From the NCBI RefSeq assembly GCF_000472545.1, contig NZ_AWZV01000019.1, forward strand, positions 86,577-150,576: 64,000 nucleotides of DNA. Direction: 5' to 3'. Positions 34,834 to 44,067 of the stretch are shown here, piece after piece; the first letter of the stretch is position 1; every line of letters starts with the position of its first letter. The position numbers and the translations under genes were made by a program. The notes beneath the pieces were generated by a model that was not told the DNA's origin, did no database searches, and worked only from the letters and a program-made list of their open reading frames with translations. The stretch is from Burkholderia sp. WSM2232. Lineage in GTDB: Bacteria; Pseudomonadota; Gammaproteobacteria; Burkholderiales; Burkholderiaceae.

Positions 34834-35124
34834 ATGCCAAAGGGTTATTTAATCGCACATGTTAGCGTCTCAGACGCAACTGCTTACTCCGCATATGCAA
34901 AAGCCGCAGGCGATGCAATGAAGAATTTCAGCCCCAAGGTCATTGCGGCGTGGGGACAATATGAAAACCTGGAAGGGGAGGCGCACGAGCGGCATATGGT
35001 CCTCGAGTTCGATTCGCTTGCCGAGGCGAGGCGTTTCTACGAGAGCCCCGAATACCAGGCGGCCAAGGCGCTCCGCGCAGGGGCTGCGACGGGGACCTTT
35101 GTTATTGTGGAAGGGGCTCTGTGA
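34834..35124 (+). CDS. DUF1330 protein
   Basis: Small dimeric alpha-beta barrel protein of 96 aa. MPKGYLIAHVSVSDATAYSAYAKAA at 34834 follows AAGAGAG, and the family ending EFDSLAEARRFYESPEYQAAKALRAGAATGTFVIVEG is complete. It lies 95 bp after the aldo-keto reductase and may be part of that unit. Function is unknown for the family. Confidence 0.9.
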   Translation: MPKGYLIAHVSVSDATAYSAYAKAAGDAMKNFSPKVIAAWGQYENLEGEAHERHMVLEFDSLAEARRFYESPEYQAAKALRAGAATGTFVIVEGAL

Positions 35125-35169
35125 TCTTGGGCGGGGAGAGTGGAGCATTAGCCCTTGGGGCTGTGATCG

Positions 35170-35300
35170 GGTCGACGCACAGTACAACGCCGCGAACCAG
35201 TTGACGCGTTGGGCGGGTAAGACATTCTCATACCACCTTAGCGGCAATGTCGTTGGGGACGGAATTAATCAGTATAACTGGGACGGGCAGGGCCTACGGA
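35170..35300 (+). pseudogene. Rhs/YD-repeat relic
   Basis: One frame reads VDAQYNAANQLTRWAGKTF, then YHLSGNVVGDGINQYNWDG, which is a pair of YD repeats as found in Rhs toxins. There is no start, no flanking repeats and no toxin tip, so this is a small decayed fragment. Confidence 0.6.
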
Positions 35301-35388
35301 GACCGACGGCCCGCACTTGCCTCACTACGAACTGTATTACATTCCACAAACAGATCGCGCTCTGCGCCTATCCCCCACCTTCAACCCG

Positions 35389-36246
35389 TCACAACCGCTC
35401 GATCAACGCCATCGCCGCGGCCGGATTGCGTTCCTTAAACCCGCTGATCACATAAAGATAAACATCGCGCGCCGCTGCTTTGGCGGCCGCCTCGCCGCAT
35501 GTTTCCAGGTCCCCTGGCGTCGTCCCCGCGGCCAGCTCGCGTGCACGCGCTGCCCATGCGTCCAGTGCTTTTGCTGAGTAACCTTTGGCCTGTTTGTCCG
35601 TGGTGCCCATGATGCGGGCATACACGAACGGCGCGGTCACGTCGGCGATTTGCGGGTAGGCGCTGTCTCCTGCAAGCACCACTGCGACCTTGTGCTTGCG
35701 TGCCAGCGCAATGAATTCCGGCGTCCTGAAGCTGTCGTTGCGCACTTCGATCGCATGTCTAAGCTTCACACCCTCGATACTCGCAGGCAGCAGCTTCAGA
35801 AAGGCCTCGAAATCTTCGCCGTCGAACTTCTTGGTTGGCGCAAACTGCCAGTTGATAGGCCCGAGCTTCTGTTTGAGCAGCAGCACTCCACTTGCGAAAA
35901 AACGCTCGATGGTCTCGCCGGCGTCCGCCAGTACTTTTCGATTAGTCGCGTAACGCGGCGCCTTGAGCGAAAACACGAAATCTTCCGGCGTTTCCTGATA
36001 CCACTTTTCATAGCTCGCCGGTTTTTGCAAACCGTAGAAGGTCCCGTTGATTTCAATTGAAGTGAGATGCCGGCTCGCATACTCGAGTTCGCGGCTTTGC
36101 GTCAGATCGTCCGGATAGAACGTGCCGCGCCAGGGCGCGTAAGTCCAGCCGCCTATGCCAATCCTGATCTTGCCGCCTTTCGTGGTGCTAGTGGTCTTTG
36201 CGCTGGCTGACGGCCTTGCGGCTTTTGCGGACTTGGTTTCTGCCAC
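35389..36246 (-). CDS. DUF72 protein (YecE-like)
   Basis: TIM-barrel protein of 285 aa. A GTG start at 36246 is chosen because AAGGAG lies 8 bases upstream; the frame opens earlier but without a site. After a lysine/alanine/serine-rich leader of about 25 residues comes IRIGIGGWTYAPWRGTFYP, then LTSIEINGTFYG and FVFSLKAPRYATN, the DUF72 signatures. The activity of the family is not established. It is a single gene next to a liu-cluster regulator. Confidence 0.88.
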   Translation of the reverse strand: MAETKSAKAARPSASAKTTSTTKGGKIRIGIGGWTYAPWRGTFYPDDLTQSRELEYASRHLTSIEINGTFYGLQKPASYEKWYQETPEDFVFSLKAPRYATNRKVLADAGETIERFFASGVLLLKQKLGPINWQFAPTKKFDGEDFEAFLKLLPASIEGVKLRHAIEVRNDSFRTPEFIALARKHKVAVVLAGDSAYPQIADVTAPFVYARIMGTTDKQAKGYSAKALDAWAARARELAAGTTPGDLETCGEAAAKAAARDVYLYVISGFKERNPAAAMALIERL

Positions 36247-36350
36247 CTGGTATTCTCCTTCTGGCTGCGCTACAGCGACGGGTAGACCCATAGATTAGCG
36301 TTTTTTTCCGCGCCCGGGCGCGCCTACGGGAAGCATAGAAACCTGTCTGG

Positions 36351-37106
36351 CTATTCGCCACCCGCCGGTTTCGCTGCGTGCGCGGCCGCTGCACGCGTGG
36401 CTTCGTCGAAACGCCGGTTGGCTTCCGCCACTTCCGCTCTGAACTGCTGCAACGCACTCACCGCGGCATCGGGAGGCGTCAGCGCGGCCCACAGTACTTC
36501 GATCAACTGATCGGCGGTTGCGTCGATGTCGGTATGCCGGTGCGCGAGCGTCGCGTCCCACAACACGTGCTCCATGGGGCCGAATACCATCGAGCGCAAC
36601 AAACGCAAAGGCATGTCCGCGCGAATCTGGCCGCTTTCCTGGCCCTGCGCCAATACGCGCATCAGCGGTGCGGTGTAGCGGCGCTGCAATTCGGTCAGCG
36701 CCTCGCTCAACTCGTGATGCCGCGCGCGTCCTTCCGAGAGCACCAGTGCGCACAGATCGGTGCCGTTCACGAGCATCAAGCGCAAATGCGTTCGCACGAT
36801 GAAGGCGAACTGCTGACGCACGGTGCCGTCGCGCGGCAGCCCGGCTTCAATCGCACCGATAATTTCGTCGTACCAGTCGCCGATCACCCGTGCACACAAC
36901 TCGCGCTTGCCGCGGAAGTAGCTGAACACGGTCGCCTCGGAAACGCCTAGGCGCTGAGCGATCTCCGCAGTCGTGGCGCGCTCGTAGCCCTTTTGGGAGA
37001 ACACGTCGCGGCCCGCCTGAAGAATCTCCTTCACGCGCTGCTGCGACTTGCGCCCGGCGGGCTGGCGCCGCGAGGCGGGCAGTTCGGGCTTGAGATCAGG
37101 CGTCAT
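36351..37106 (-). CDS. TetR-family regulator of the liu operon
   Basis: Regulator of 251 aa starting MTPDLKPELPASRRQPAG at 37106. The helix-turn-helix is RATTAEIAQRLGVSEATVFSYFRGKRELC. It is divergent from liuA. In pseudomonads the corresponding regulator LiuR is a MerR protein, so a TetR protein here is a different control type that is common in beta-proteobacteria. The inverted repeat at 37232-37247 is the likely site. Confidence 0.88.
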   Translation of the reverse strand: MTPDLKPELPASRRQPAGRKSQQRVKEILQAGRDVFSQKGYERATTAEIAQRLGVSEATVFSYFRGKRELCARVIGDWYDEIIGAIEAGLPRDGTVRQQFAFIVRTHLRLMLVNGTDLCALVLSEGRARHHELSEALTELQRRYTAPLMRVLAQGQESGQIRADMPLRLLRSMVFGPMEHVLWDATLAHRHTDIDATADQLIEVLWAALTPPDAAVSALQQFRAEVAEANRRFDEATRAAAAHAAKPAGGE

Positions 37107-37231
37107 ATGAGTCACGTTCAGATTTGAGGGGCGCGTGCGGCGTGCGGGGAGGGCTCTAATGGATGCTATCACAGAGCTGGTACCGATTATCCCGCGTGGC
37201 TACTTTTCTGAGTCACACTCAAAATTACCTA

Positions 37232-37247
37232 TTGACGCTTACGTAAA
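37232..37247. promoter_or_regulatory. Inverted repeat in liu promoter region
   Basis: TTGACG-CTTA-CGTAAA has half-sites TTGACG and TTTACG in inverted order, a form common for regulators of acyl-CoA catabolism. It lies in the divergent spacer, 157 bp before liuA and 126 bp from the TetR start. Confidence 0.5.
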
Positions 37248-37403
37248 TCTGGCGTGAAATGCGCGTTGAGCGTCGCGCGCCTCGCCGCGAGCCTGAACAT
37301 GCGGTCCTCGAGGCCGCCTGAGCATGCTGGAGCCCGCCTGGCCGCACAACGAAATTCGCCGGCAACCCGCCGCCGGCCGTCAATGAAACCTGGAGACACC
37401 GCA

Positions 37404-38585
37404 ATGAGCAACCTGCCCGGCTTGCAATTCCCACTCGGCGAAGAAATCGAAATGCTGCGCGACAGCATTGCGGGTTTCGCTGCGAAAGAGATCGCGCCGC
37501 GTGCCGCTGAGATTGATCGCACGGATCAGTTTCCGATGGACCTGTGGCGCAAATTCGGCGACTTGGGTGTGCTCGGCATGACGGTTTCCGAGGAATATGG
37601 CGGCGCGAACATGGGTTACACCGCGCACATGGTCGCAATGGAAGAGATCTCGCGCGCATCGGCTTCGGTCGGCCTTTCGTATGGCGCGCATTCCAATCTG
37701 TGCGTGAACCAGATCCATCGCAACGGTACCCAGGCGCAAAAGCAGAAGTATCTGCCGAAGCTGGTTTCCGGCGAACATGTCGGCGCGCTCGCCATGAGCG
37801 AGCCGAACGCCGGCTCGGACGTGGTCAGCATGAAACTGCGCGCCGACAAGAAAGGCGATCGCTATGTGCTGAACGGCACGAAGATGTGGATCACCAACGG
37901 CCCGGATTGCGACACGCTGGTCGTCTACGCGAAGACCGACCCTGAAGCGAATTCGCGCGGCATTACCGCGTTTATCGTCGAGAAAGGCATGAAGGGTTTC
38001 TCGGTCGCGCAGAAGCTCGACAAGCTCGGCATGCGCGGCTCGCACACGGGGGAACTCGTGTTTCAGGACGTCGAAGTGCCGGAAGAAAACATTCTCGGGC
38101 AGCTGAACGGCGGCGTGAAGGTGCTGATGAGCGGTCTCGACTACGAACGCGCCGTACTTGCGGGCGGCCCGACCGGCATCATGGTCGCCGTCATGGACGC
38201 GGTCGTGCCGTATATCCACGACCGCAAGCAGTTCGGCCAGTCTATCGGCGAATTCCAGCTGATTCAGGGCAAGGTCGCCGATCTGTACACGACGTTCCAG
38301 GCATGCCGCGCGTATCTTTACGCGGTCGGCCGCCAATTGGACACGCTCGGCACGGAGCATGTGCGCCAGGTTCGCAAGGACTGCGCGGGCGTGATTCTCT
38401 ACACGGCGGAAAAAGCCACGTGGATGGCGGGCGAAGCGATCCAGATTCTCGGCGGCAATGGCTATATCAACGAGTATCCCGTTGGGCGTCTGTGGCGCGA
38501 CGCGAAGCTCTATGAAATCGGCGCGGGCACGAGCGAGATCCGCCGCATGCTGATTGGCCGCGAACTCTTTGCCGAAACGATGTAA
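37404..38585 (+). CDS. liuA: Isovaleryl-CoA dehydrogenase
   Basis: FAD acyl-CoA dehydrogenase of 393 aa that converts isovaleryl-CoA to 3-methylcrotonyl-CoA in leucine breakdown. The start MSNLPGLQFPLGEEIEMLRDSI at 37404 has TGGAGA nine bases before it; the frame is open further back. Signatures are ALAMSEPNAGSDVVSMKL, WITNGPD, and DYERAVLAGGP, with ILGGNGYINEYPVGRLWRDAKLYEIGAGTSEIRR at the end. It is first of four genes of the liu pathway. Confidence 0.95.
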   Translation: MSNLPGLQFPLGEEIEMLRDSIAGFAAKEIAPRAAEIDRTDQFPMDLWRKFGDLGVLGMTVSEEYGGANMGYTAHMVAMEEISRASASVGLSYGAHSNLCVNQIHRNGTQAQKQKYLPKLVSGEHVGALAMSEPNAGSDVVSMKLRADKKGDRYVLNGTKMWITNGPDCDTLVVYAKTDPEANSRGITAFIVEKGMKGFSVAQKLDKLGMRGSHTGELVFQDVEVPEENILGQLNGGVKVLMSGLDYERAVLAGGPTGIMVAVMDAVVPYIHDRKQFGQSIGEFQLIQGKVADLYTTFQACRAYLYAVGRQLDTLGTEHVRQVRKDCAGVILYTAEKATWMAGEAIQILGGNGYINEYPVGRLWRDAKLYEIGAGTSEIRRMLIGRELFAETM

Positions 38586-38613
38586 GCCGAGCGACCAACA
38601 GGAGAACGACGCG

Positions 38614-40221
38614 ATGCCCGTCATCGAATCCAGGCTCAATCCACGTTCCGACGACTTTCGCGCCAATGCCGCGGCGCTCGAGGCGTTGGTCGACGATCTT
38701 CGCGCGAAGGTCGAGCAACTTGCGCTCGGCGGCGGCGAGGCCGCGCGCGAAAAGCACATCGGGCGCGGCAAGCTGCTGCCGCGAGAGCGCATCGAAAAAC
38801 TGCTCGATCCGGGCACACCGTTTCTCGAGTTCTCGCAACTCGCGGCCTACGGCATGTATAACGACGACGCGCCCGGCGCGGGCGTGATTACCGGCATTGG
38901 GCGCATCGCGGGTCACGAGTGTGTGATCGTCTGCAACGACGCGACGGTGAAGGGCGGCACATACTATCCGGTCACGGTCAAGAAGCACGTGCGCGCGCAG
39001 GAAATAGCCGCAGAAAACCGCTTGCCGTGCGTGTACCTTGTCGACTCGGGCGGCGCAAACCTGCCGAATCAGGACGATGTGTTTCCCGACCGCGATCATT
39101 TCGGCCGCATCTTCTACAACCAGGCGAACCTGTCGGCCGCGGGCATTCCGCAGATTGCCGTCGTCATGGGCTCGTGCACGGCGGGCGGCGCCTATGTGCC
39201 TGCGATGAGCGACGAGTCGATCATCGTCAAGAACCAGGGCACCATTTTTCTCGGCGGCCCGCCGCTCGTGAAAGCCGCTACCGGCGAAGTGGTGAGCGCC
39301 GAAGACCTCGGCGGCGGCGATGTGCACACGCGCCTGTCGGGCGTAGTGGACCATCTCGCGCAAAACGACGCACATGCGCTCGCAATTGCGCGCAGCATCG
39401 TCGGCAATCTGAACCGCACGAAGCACGTGCCGGTTCTGCTGCAGGAGCCGAAGCCGCCGCGCTATGACCTGAAGAGCATCTACGGCGTCATCCCTGTGGA
39501 TACGCGCAAGCCGTTCGACATTCGCGAGGTGATCGCGCGCATCGTCGACGACTCCGCATTCGACGAATTCAAGGCGCGCTACGGCACCACCCTTGTGTGC
39601 GGCTTCGCGCATATCTGGGGCCATCCGGTCGGCATCATTGCAAACAACGGCATTCTGTTTTCGGAGTCGGCGCTCAAGGGCACGCACTTCATCGAGCTGT
39701 GCTGCCAGCGCAAGATCCCGCTCGTCTTTCTGCAGAACATCACGGGCTTCATGGTGGGCCGCAAGTACGAGAACGAAGGCATTGCGCGTAACGGCGCGAA
39801 GATGGTGACGGCCGTCGCCACGGCCAGGGTGCCGAAGTTCACGGTGATCATCGGCGGCTCGTTCGGTGCGGGCAACTACGGCATGTGCGGGCGCGCGTAT
39901 TCGCCGCGCTTTTTGTGGATGTGGCCGAATGCGCGCATTTCGGTAATGGGCGGCGAGCAGGCCGCGTCGGTGCTTGCCACGGTGAGACGCGACGGCATCG
40001 AGAACCGTGGTGGGTCATGGAGCGCCGAAGAAGAAGAGGCTTTCAAACAGCCCATTCGCGAGCAATACGAGCATCAGGGGCATCCTTACTATGCAAGCGC
40101 GCGTCTGTGGGACGACGGCGTGATCGACCCGGCGCAAACGCGCGACGTGCTCGGCCTCGGTTTGTCGGCTGCCATGAATGCGCCGATAGAAGACACGCGC
40201 TTCGGCGTGTTCCGGATGTGA
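38614..40221 (+). CDS. liuB: 3-methylcrotonyl-CoA carboxylase, beta (carboxyltransferase) subunit
   Basis: Carboxyltransferase subunit of 535 aa that passes carboxyl from biotin to 3-methylcrotonyl-CoA. ATG 38614 follows GGAGA. It has the crotonase-fold carboxyltransferase halves, with GGTYYPVTVKKHVRAQEIA, VDSGGANLPNQDDVFPD, GSCTAGGAYVPAMSDE and GGSFGAGNYGMCGRAYSP, matching MccB. It lies 28 bp after liuA. Confidence 0.95.
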   Translation: MPVIESRLNPRSDDFRANAAALEALVDDLRAKVEQLALGGGEAAREKHIGRGKLLPRERIEKLLDPGTPFLEFSQLAAYGMYNDDAPGAGVITGIGRIAGHECVIVCNDATVKGGTYYPVTVKKHVRAQEIAAENRLPCVYLVDSGGANLPNQDDVFPDRDHFGRIFYNQANLSAAGIPQIAVVMGSCTAGGAYVPAMSDESIIVKNQGTIFLGGPPLVKAATGEVVSAEDLGGGDVHTRLSGVVDHLAQNDAHALAIARSIVGNLNRTKHVPVLLQEPKPPRYDLKSIYGVIPVDTRKPFDIREVIARIVDDSAFDEFKARYGTTLVCGFAHIWGHPVGIIANNGILFSESALKGTHFIELCCQRKIPLVFLQNITGFMVGRKYENEGIARNGAKMVTAVATARVPKFTVIIGGSFGAGNYGMCGRAYSPRFLWMWPNARISVMGGEQAASVLATVRRDGIENRGGSWSAEEEEAFKQPIREQYEHQGHPYYASARLWDDGVIDPAQTRDVLGLGLSAAMNAPIEDTRFGVFRM

Positions 40222-40249
40222 TAGAGCGCGACGCATGGGAGCCGCCACG

Positions 40250-41035
40250 ATGCAATACGACACACTGAACGTCGACATAGACGGATATGTCGCGACGCTC
40301 ACGCTGAATCGCCCGGAAGTGCGCAACGCATTCAACGAAACCATGATCGCCGAGCTCACCTCGGCTTTCACGGCATTCGATGCGCGCGACGACATCCGCG
40401 CGATTGTGCTGGCCGCCAACGGCAAGGCGTTCTGCGCCGGCGCCGATCTGAACTGGATGAAGAAAATGGCCGGCTACTCGGACAACGAGAACCGCGCCGA
40501 CGCAATGTTGCTCGCCAATATGCTGTCATCCATTTATCGCTGCAGCAAGCCCGTCATCGCCCGCGTGAACGGCGACGCCTACGCGGGCGGCATGGGCCTG
40601 ATCGCCGCGTGCGACATCGTCGTGGCGGTGCAAAGCGCGCGCTTCTGTCTTTCCGAGGCGCGCCTCGGGCTGATTCCGGCCACTATCGCGCCGTACGTGA
40701 TACGCGCGTTGGGGGAGCAGGCGTCGCGCCGCTATTTTCTCAGCGCGGAGCAGTTCGATTGCGTGACCGCGTTGCGGCTCGGGCTCGTCAGCGAAGCGGT
40801 CAGCGCCGAGCAACTCGACGCCACTGTGCAGCAGATCGCGCAAACGCTGTGCGCGAACGGTCCGCAAGCGGTACGTGCCTGCAAGCAGCTCGTGCAGGAC
40901 ATGGCCGGCCGCGAGTTGAACGACGCGTTGATCGAAGACACGGCGGCGCGCATTGCGCGCACGCGAGCAGGCACGGAAGGCCGCGAAGGCGTCGCGTCGT
41001 TCCTCGAAAAACGCGCGCCGGCCTGGCGTGACTGA
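40250..41035 (+). CDS. liuC: Methylglutaconyl-CoA hydratase
   Basis: Enoyl-CoA hydratase family enzyme of 261 aa, acting on 3-methylglutaconyl-CoA. ATG 40250 is preferred because GGGAG lies at 40237-40241; ATG 40235 would precede that site. Oxyanion-hole segments are LAANGKAFCAGADLNWM and VNGDAYAGGMGLIAACD. The segment SEARLGLIPATIAPYV carries the expected glutamate. It sits between the two carboxylase subunit genes as in other liu operons. Confidence 0.93.
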   Translation: MQYDTLNVDIDGYVATLTLNRPEVRNAFNETMIAELTSAFTAFDARDDIRAIVLAANGKAFCAGADLNWMKKMAGYSDNENRADAMLLANMLSSIYRCSKPVIARVNGDAYAGGMGLIAACDIVVAVQSARFCLSEARLGLIPATIAPYVIRALGEQASRRYFLSAEQFDCVTALRLGLVSEAVSAEQLDATVQQIAQTLCANGPQAVRACKQLVQDMAGRELNDALIEDTAARIARTRAGTEGREGVASFLEKRAPAWRD

Positions 41036-41107
41036 AGCGCGGCTCACTCACAACGCGAGGCGCCGGCGGGCGTTCACCAGAACAATATCCTGAGATCGAG
41101 ACAACTC

Positions 41108-43135
41108 ATGTTCAACAAGATCCTGATTGCCAACCGGGGCGAGATTGCGTGCCGGGTCGCCGCGACCTGCAAGCGGCTCGGCATTGCGAGCGTCGCTGTC
41201 TATTCGGATGCCGACGCCAACGCCAAGCACGTGAGCGCGTGCGACGAAGCAGTACATATTGGCGGGGCAAGCGCGGCGCAAAGCTACTTGCGCGTCGAGC
41301 GCATTATCGAAGCGGCGCGCGTGAGCGGCGCGCAGGCGGTGCATCCGGGCTACGGTTTTCTGTCGGAAAACGAAGACTTCGCACGGGCATGCGAAGCGGC
41401 GGGCATCGTGTTCATCGGACCGCCGGTGGAAGCCATCGCGGCAATGGGATCGAAAGCCGCCGCCAAAGCACTGATGCATGCGGCTTCTGTGCCGCTCGTG
41501 CCGGGCTACCACGGCGACGATCAGAACCCCGAACTATTGCAGCGCGAGGCGGATGCGATCGGCTACCCGGTTCTGCTGAAGGCCAGCGCGGGCGGCGGCG
41601 GCAAGGGCATGCGCGTTGTCGAGCGCAGCGAAGACTTCGCTGCGGCGCTCGCTTCCTGCAAGCGCGAGGCTGCGAGCAGCTTCGGCAACGACCGCGTGCT
41701 GATCGAAAAATATCTGACGCGGCCGCGCCACGTCGAAGTGCAGGTTTTCGCGGACCGGCGGGGCGGCGCGGTGTACCTGTTCGACCGCGACTGCTCGGTG
41801 CAGCGTCGCCATCAGAAGGTGCTGGAAGAGGCGCCCGCGCCGGGATTGTCGGCGCAAATCAAGCGCGAAATGGGCGAGGCCGCGGTTGCCGCCGCGCGCG
41901 CGGTGAACTATGTCGGAGCCGGCACCGTCGAGTTCATCATGACGGCGAGCGGCGAGTTCTATTTCATGGAAATGAACACGCGCCTGCAAGTCGAGCATCC
42001 TGTCACGGAGATGGTGACGGGTCAGGACCTGGTGGAATGGCAACTGCGCGTGGCCGCCGGCGAGCCGTTGCCGCTCACGCAGGACCAACTGACGATCGAC
42101 GGCCACGCAATCGAGGCGCGCATCTATGCGGAGCATCCGGCCCGCGGCTTCTTGCCGTCGACAGGCACGCTCAAGCATTTGCGCATGCCGCAAGGCGTGG
42201 AGTTCGTGATCGATGCCGCCGGTCTCGGCGAGCCGGGCCGCAAGGCGCCGGTGCGCCTCGACAGCGGCGTGCGCGAGGGCGACACCATTACGCCCTTCTA
42301 CGATCCGATGATCGCCAAGCTGATCGTGCACGGCGCGACACGACAAGAAGCATTGGCCCGAATGAGCCGCGCGCTGCACGCATGTGAAGTGGTGGGGCCG
42401 CATACGAACGTGGAGTTTCTGCAGCGTATCGTCGAAAGCGAGCCGTTTGCGAGCGGCGATCTGGATACCGGTCTGATCGAACGCCATCACGACGCGCTGT
42501 TCGCGCCGGTGAAAAAGCCCTTCAAGGAAGCGCTCGCGCTGGCGTGCGCGGCGCTGCTCACACGCGAAGGCGGCACCGCGCACGGTGCGTCGCCGTGGGA
42601 CGCGCTGTCGCATTGGCGTCTGAACGGCGGCTACTCGCAGACGCTAGGCTGGCGCAACGTGGAGGACGACAGCGCCTTCACCGTCACGTTCGCGCGCGAC
42701 GGCGGCGGGCAAACGCTCGAACACGACGGGCTGCGCGAAGGCTTCACGTGGTCGCAAGGCTCGGGCTTGCACGAATACCGCGCGACGATCGGCGATGCGC
42801 GCGCCACGGGCCGCGTGTTTATCGATGGTGACACGTTTCATGTGTTCTGCCTGGGTCACGCGTTGGCCTTCGAGTGGCAGAACCTGCTGGCGCACGCGGC
42901 GGATGCCGAACATGGCGAAGGGCGCCTGACCGCGCCGATGCCGGGCAAGGTCATCGCGGTGCTGGTCGAGCCGGGCACGGTGGTGGAGAAGGGCACGCCG
43001 CTCATCGTGATGGAAGCGATGAAAATGGAGCACACCATCGGCGCGCCGGCAGCCGGTACGGTGTCGGAAGTGCTCTATGCGGTTGGCGATCAGGTTGCCG
43101 ACGGCGCGCAGCTTCTGGTGCTGGACGTGCAATAA
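41108..43135 (+). CDS. liuD: 3-methylcrotonyl-CoA carboxylase, alpha (biotin) subunit
   Basis: ATP-dependent biotin carboxylase of 675 aa. The biotin carboxylase domain occupies about 1-450 (MFNKILIANRGEIACRV at the start; KASAGGGGKGMRVV ATP loop; MEMNTRLQVEHPVTEMVTG). The C-terminal biotinyl domain has EAMKMEHT with the biotin lysine at residue 639. It follows liuC by 72 bp. liuE (HMG-CoA lyase) would be expected next but a gene on the other strand follows. Confidence 0.95.
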   Translation: MFNKILIANRGEIACRVAATCKRLGIASVAVYSDADANAKHVSACDEAVHIGGASAAQSYLRVERIIEAARVSGAQAVHPGYGFLSENEDFARACEAAGIVFIGPPVEAIAAMGSKAAAKALMHAASVPLVPGYHGDDQNPELLQREADAIGYPVLLKASAGGGGKGMRVVERSEDFAAALASCKREAASSFGNDRVLIEKYLTRPRHVEVQVFADRRGGAVYLFDRDCSVQRRHQKVLEEAPAPGLSAQIKREMGEAAVAAARAVNYVGAGTVEFIMTASGEFYFMEMNTRLQVEHPVTEMVTGQDLVEWQLRVAAGEPLPLTQDQLTIDGHAIEARIYAEHPARGFLPSTGTLKHLRMPQGVEFVIDAAGLGEPGRKAPVRLDSGVREGDTITPFYDPMIAKLIVHGATRQEALARMSRALHACEVVGPHTNVEFLQRIVESEPFASGDLDTGLIERHHDALFAPVKKPFKEALALACAALLTREGGTAHGASPWDALSHWRLNGGYSQTLGWRNVEDDSAFTVTFARDGGGQTLEHDGLREGFTWSQGSGLHEYRATIGDARATGRVFIDGDTFHVFCLGHALAFEWQNLLAHAADAEHGEGRLTAPMPGKVIAVLVEPGTVVEKGTPLIVMEAMKMEHTIGAPAAGTVSEVLYAVGDQVADGAQLLVLDVQ

Positions 43136-43209
43136 GCGTCGAACCAATGCACAAGCATTACTCGACCAATGCACGAACAAGGCTCGCATTAGGCTCGCAT
43201 AACGCTAAA

Positions 43210-43230
43210 AGCGCCGCTTCAAGCGGTGCT
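43210..43230 (-). terminator. Probable intrinsic terminator of the PhnD-like gene
   Basis: Arms AGCACCGCTT / AAGCGGCGCT on the minus strand with a one-base centre, followed on that strand by TTTTAGCG. It lies 16 bp after the PhnD-like stop, between convergent genes. Confidence 0.5.
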
Positions 43231-43245
43231 CGAAGCGCCGCGCGC

Positions 43246-44037
43246 TCAACCAAGCCGCGTATACCCAACCGCGCGCGCCTCGTTTTCGAGTTCAGCGATG
43301 CGCTCGTAGTCTGCGAGCGGCAACGCAGAAAACCCCTGCAAACGCAAGCGCTTTGCACGCTCAGGGTGCTGCGCGAGCGCTTCGTTCAGCGCCTCGCGCA
43401 GCGCTTGCACGGTCGCGGCGGGCACCGTGTCGGCGGCGATCAAAGGCAAACCCGGTGACGCCGCTGTCATGCCGATGCGGCGCACCCGCCGCGCGAGCTC
43501 CGGCAGTTCGTCGCACACAAAGGCAAACGTCACGCAATCTATCGCGGCGAGGTCCGCGCGATTGTCCGCAACGGCCTGCAGAGAGCCGACGTGCGAGCCG
43601 GTGCGCAGGGCGGTGCGGAAAAATGCGCCGTCACGCGCATACGGCGCGACTGCGTGGCGCAGCGCGTTCATGCCGCTATTGGAATCGTCCTGATTGTAGG
43701 CGACCCGTGCGCCGCGGCATGAGGCGAGCGTATCGAACGGCGCGTCCGCACGCGTGACGAGCACGCTCGCATAATGTGCGCCCTCGCAGCCGGGCGCGTC
43801 GAAACGCGGCGTCGCGATCAACTGCACCTGGTCACGCAGGCCATGCATCAGCGGGTAGCCGCAGGTCTGCGAAACCAGCAGATTGGGCCGGCGCCAGAAG
43901 CCATGCAGTTCTTCGTCCGGCTCGACAATGCGGCAGGCCGGCTTGACCATGCTCAGCACGTCCGTGAGCCACGCGCGCCATTCGCTCTCGAGCGAGGGCG
44001 TGACGTTGTACATCGGCAGGGCGGCGATCCAGGTCAT
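43246..44037 (-). CDS. PhnD/SsuA-type phosphate/phosphonate-binding-like protein, no signal peptide
   Basis: Protein of 263 aa with a type 2 periplasmic-binding fold: MYNVTPSLESEWRAWL, PNLLVSQTCGYPLMHGL, LVTRADAPFDTL, GARVAYNQDDSNSGMNALRHAV and ADLAAIDCVTFAFV are the typical segments of PhnD-like proteins. No export signal is seen at MTWIAALPMYNVT, so it is probably cytoplasmic or the start is incomplete. No ABC partner genes are adjacent. It might act as a sensor domain or be an orphan. Confidence 0.8.
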   Translation of the reverse strand: MTWIAALPMYNVTPSLESEWRAWLTDVLSMVKPACRIVEPDEELHGFWRRPNLLVSQTCGYPLMHGLRDQVQLIATPRFDAPGCEGAHYASVLVTRADAPFDTLASCRGARVAYNQDDSNSGMNALRHAVAPYARDGAFFRTALRTGSHVGSLQAVADNRADLAAIDCVTFAFVCDELPELARRVRRIGMTAASPGLPLIAADTVPAATVQALREALNEALAQHPERAKRLRLQGFSALPLADYERIAELENEARAVGYTRLG

Positions 44038-44067
44038 GATGCGGTGCGTGCATGGCTTACGGGCGGG

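Noticed and set aside
37380..38816. 478-aa frame opposite liuA and liuB
   Set aside because: It is rich in Arg/His/Ala with no domain and lies antisense to two well-supported enzymes.
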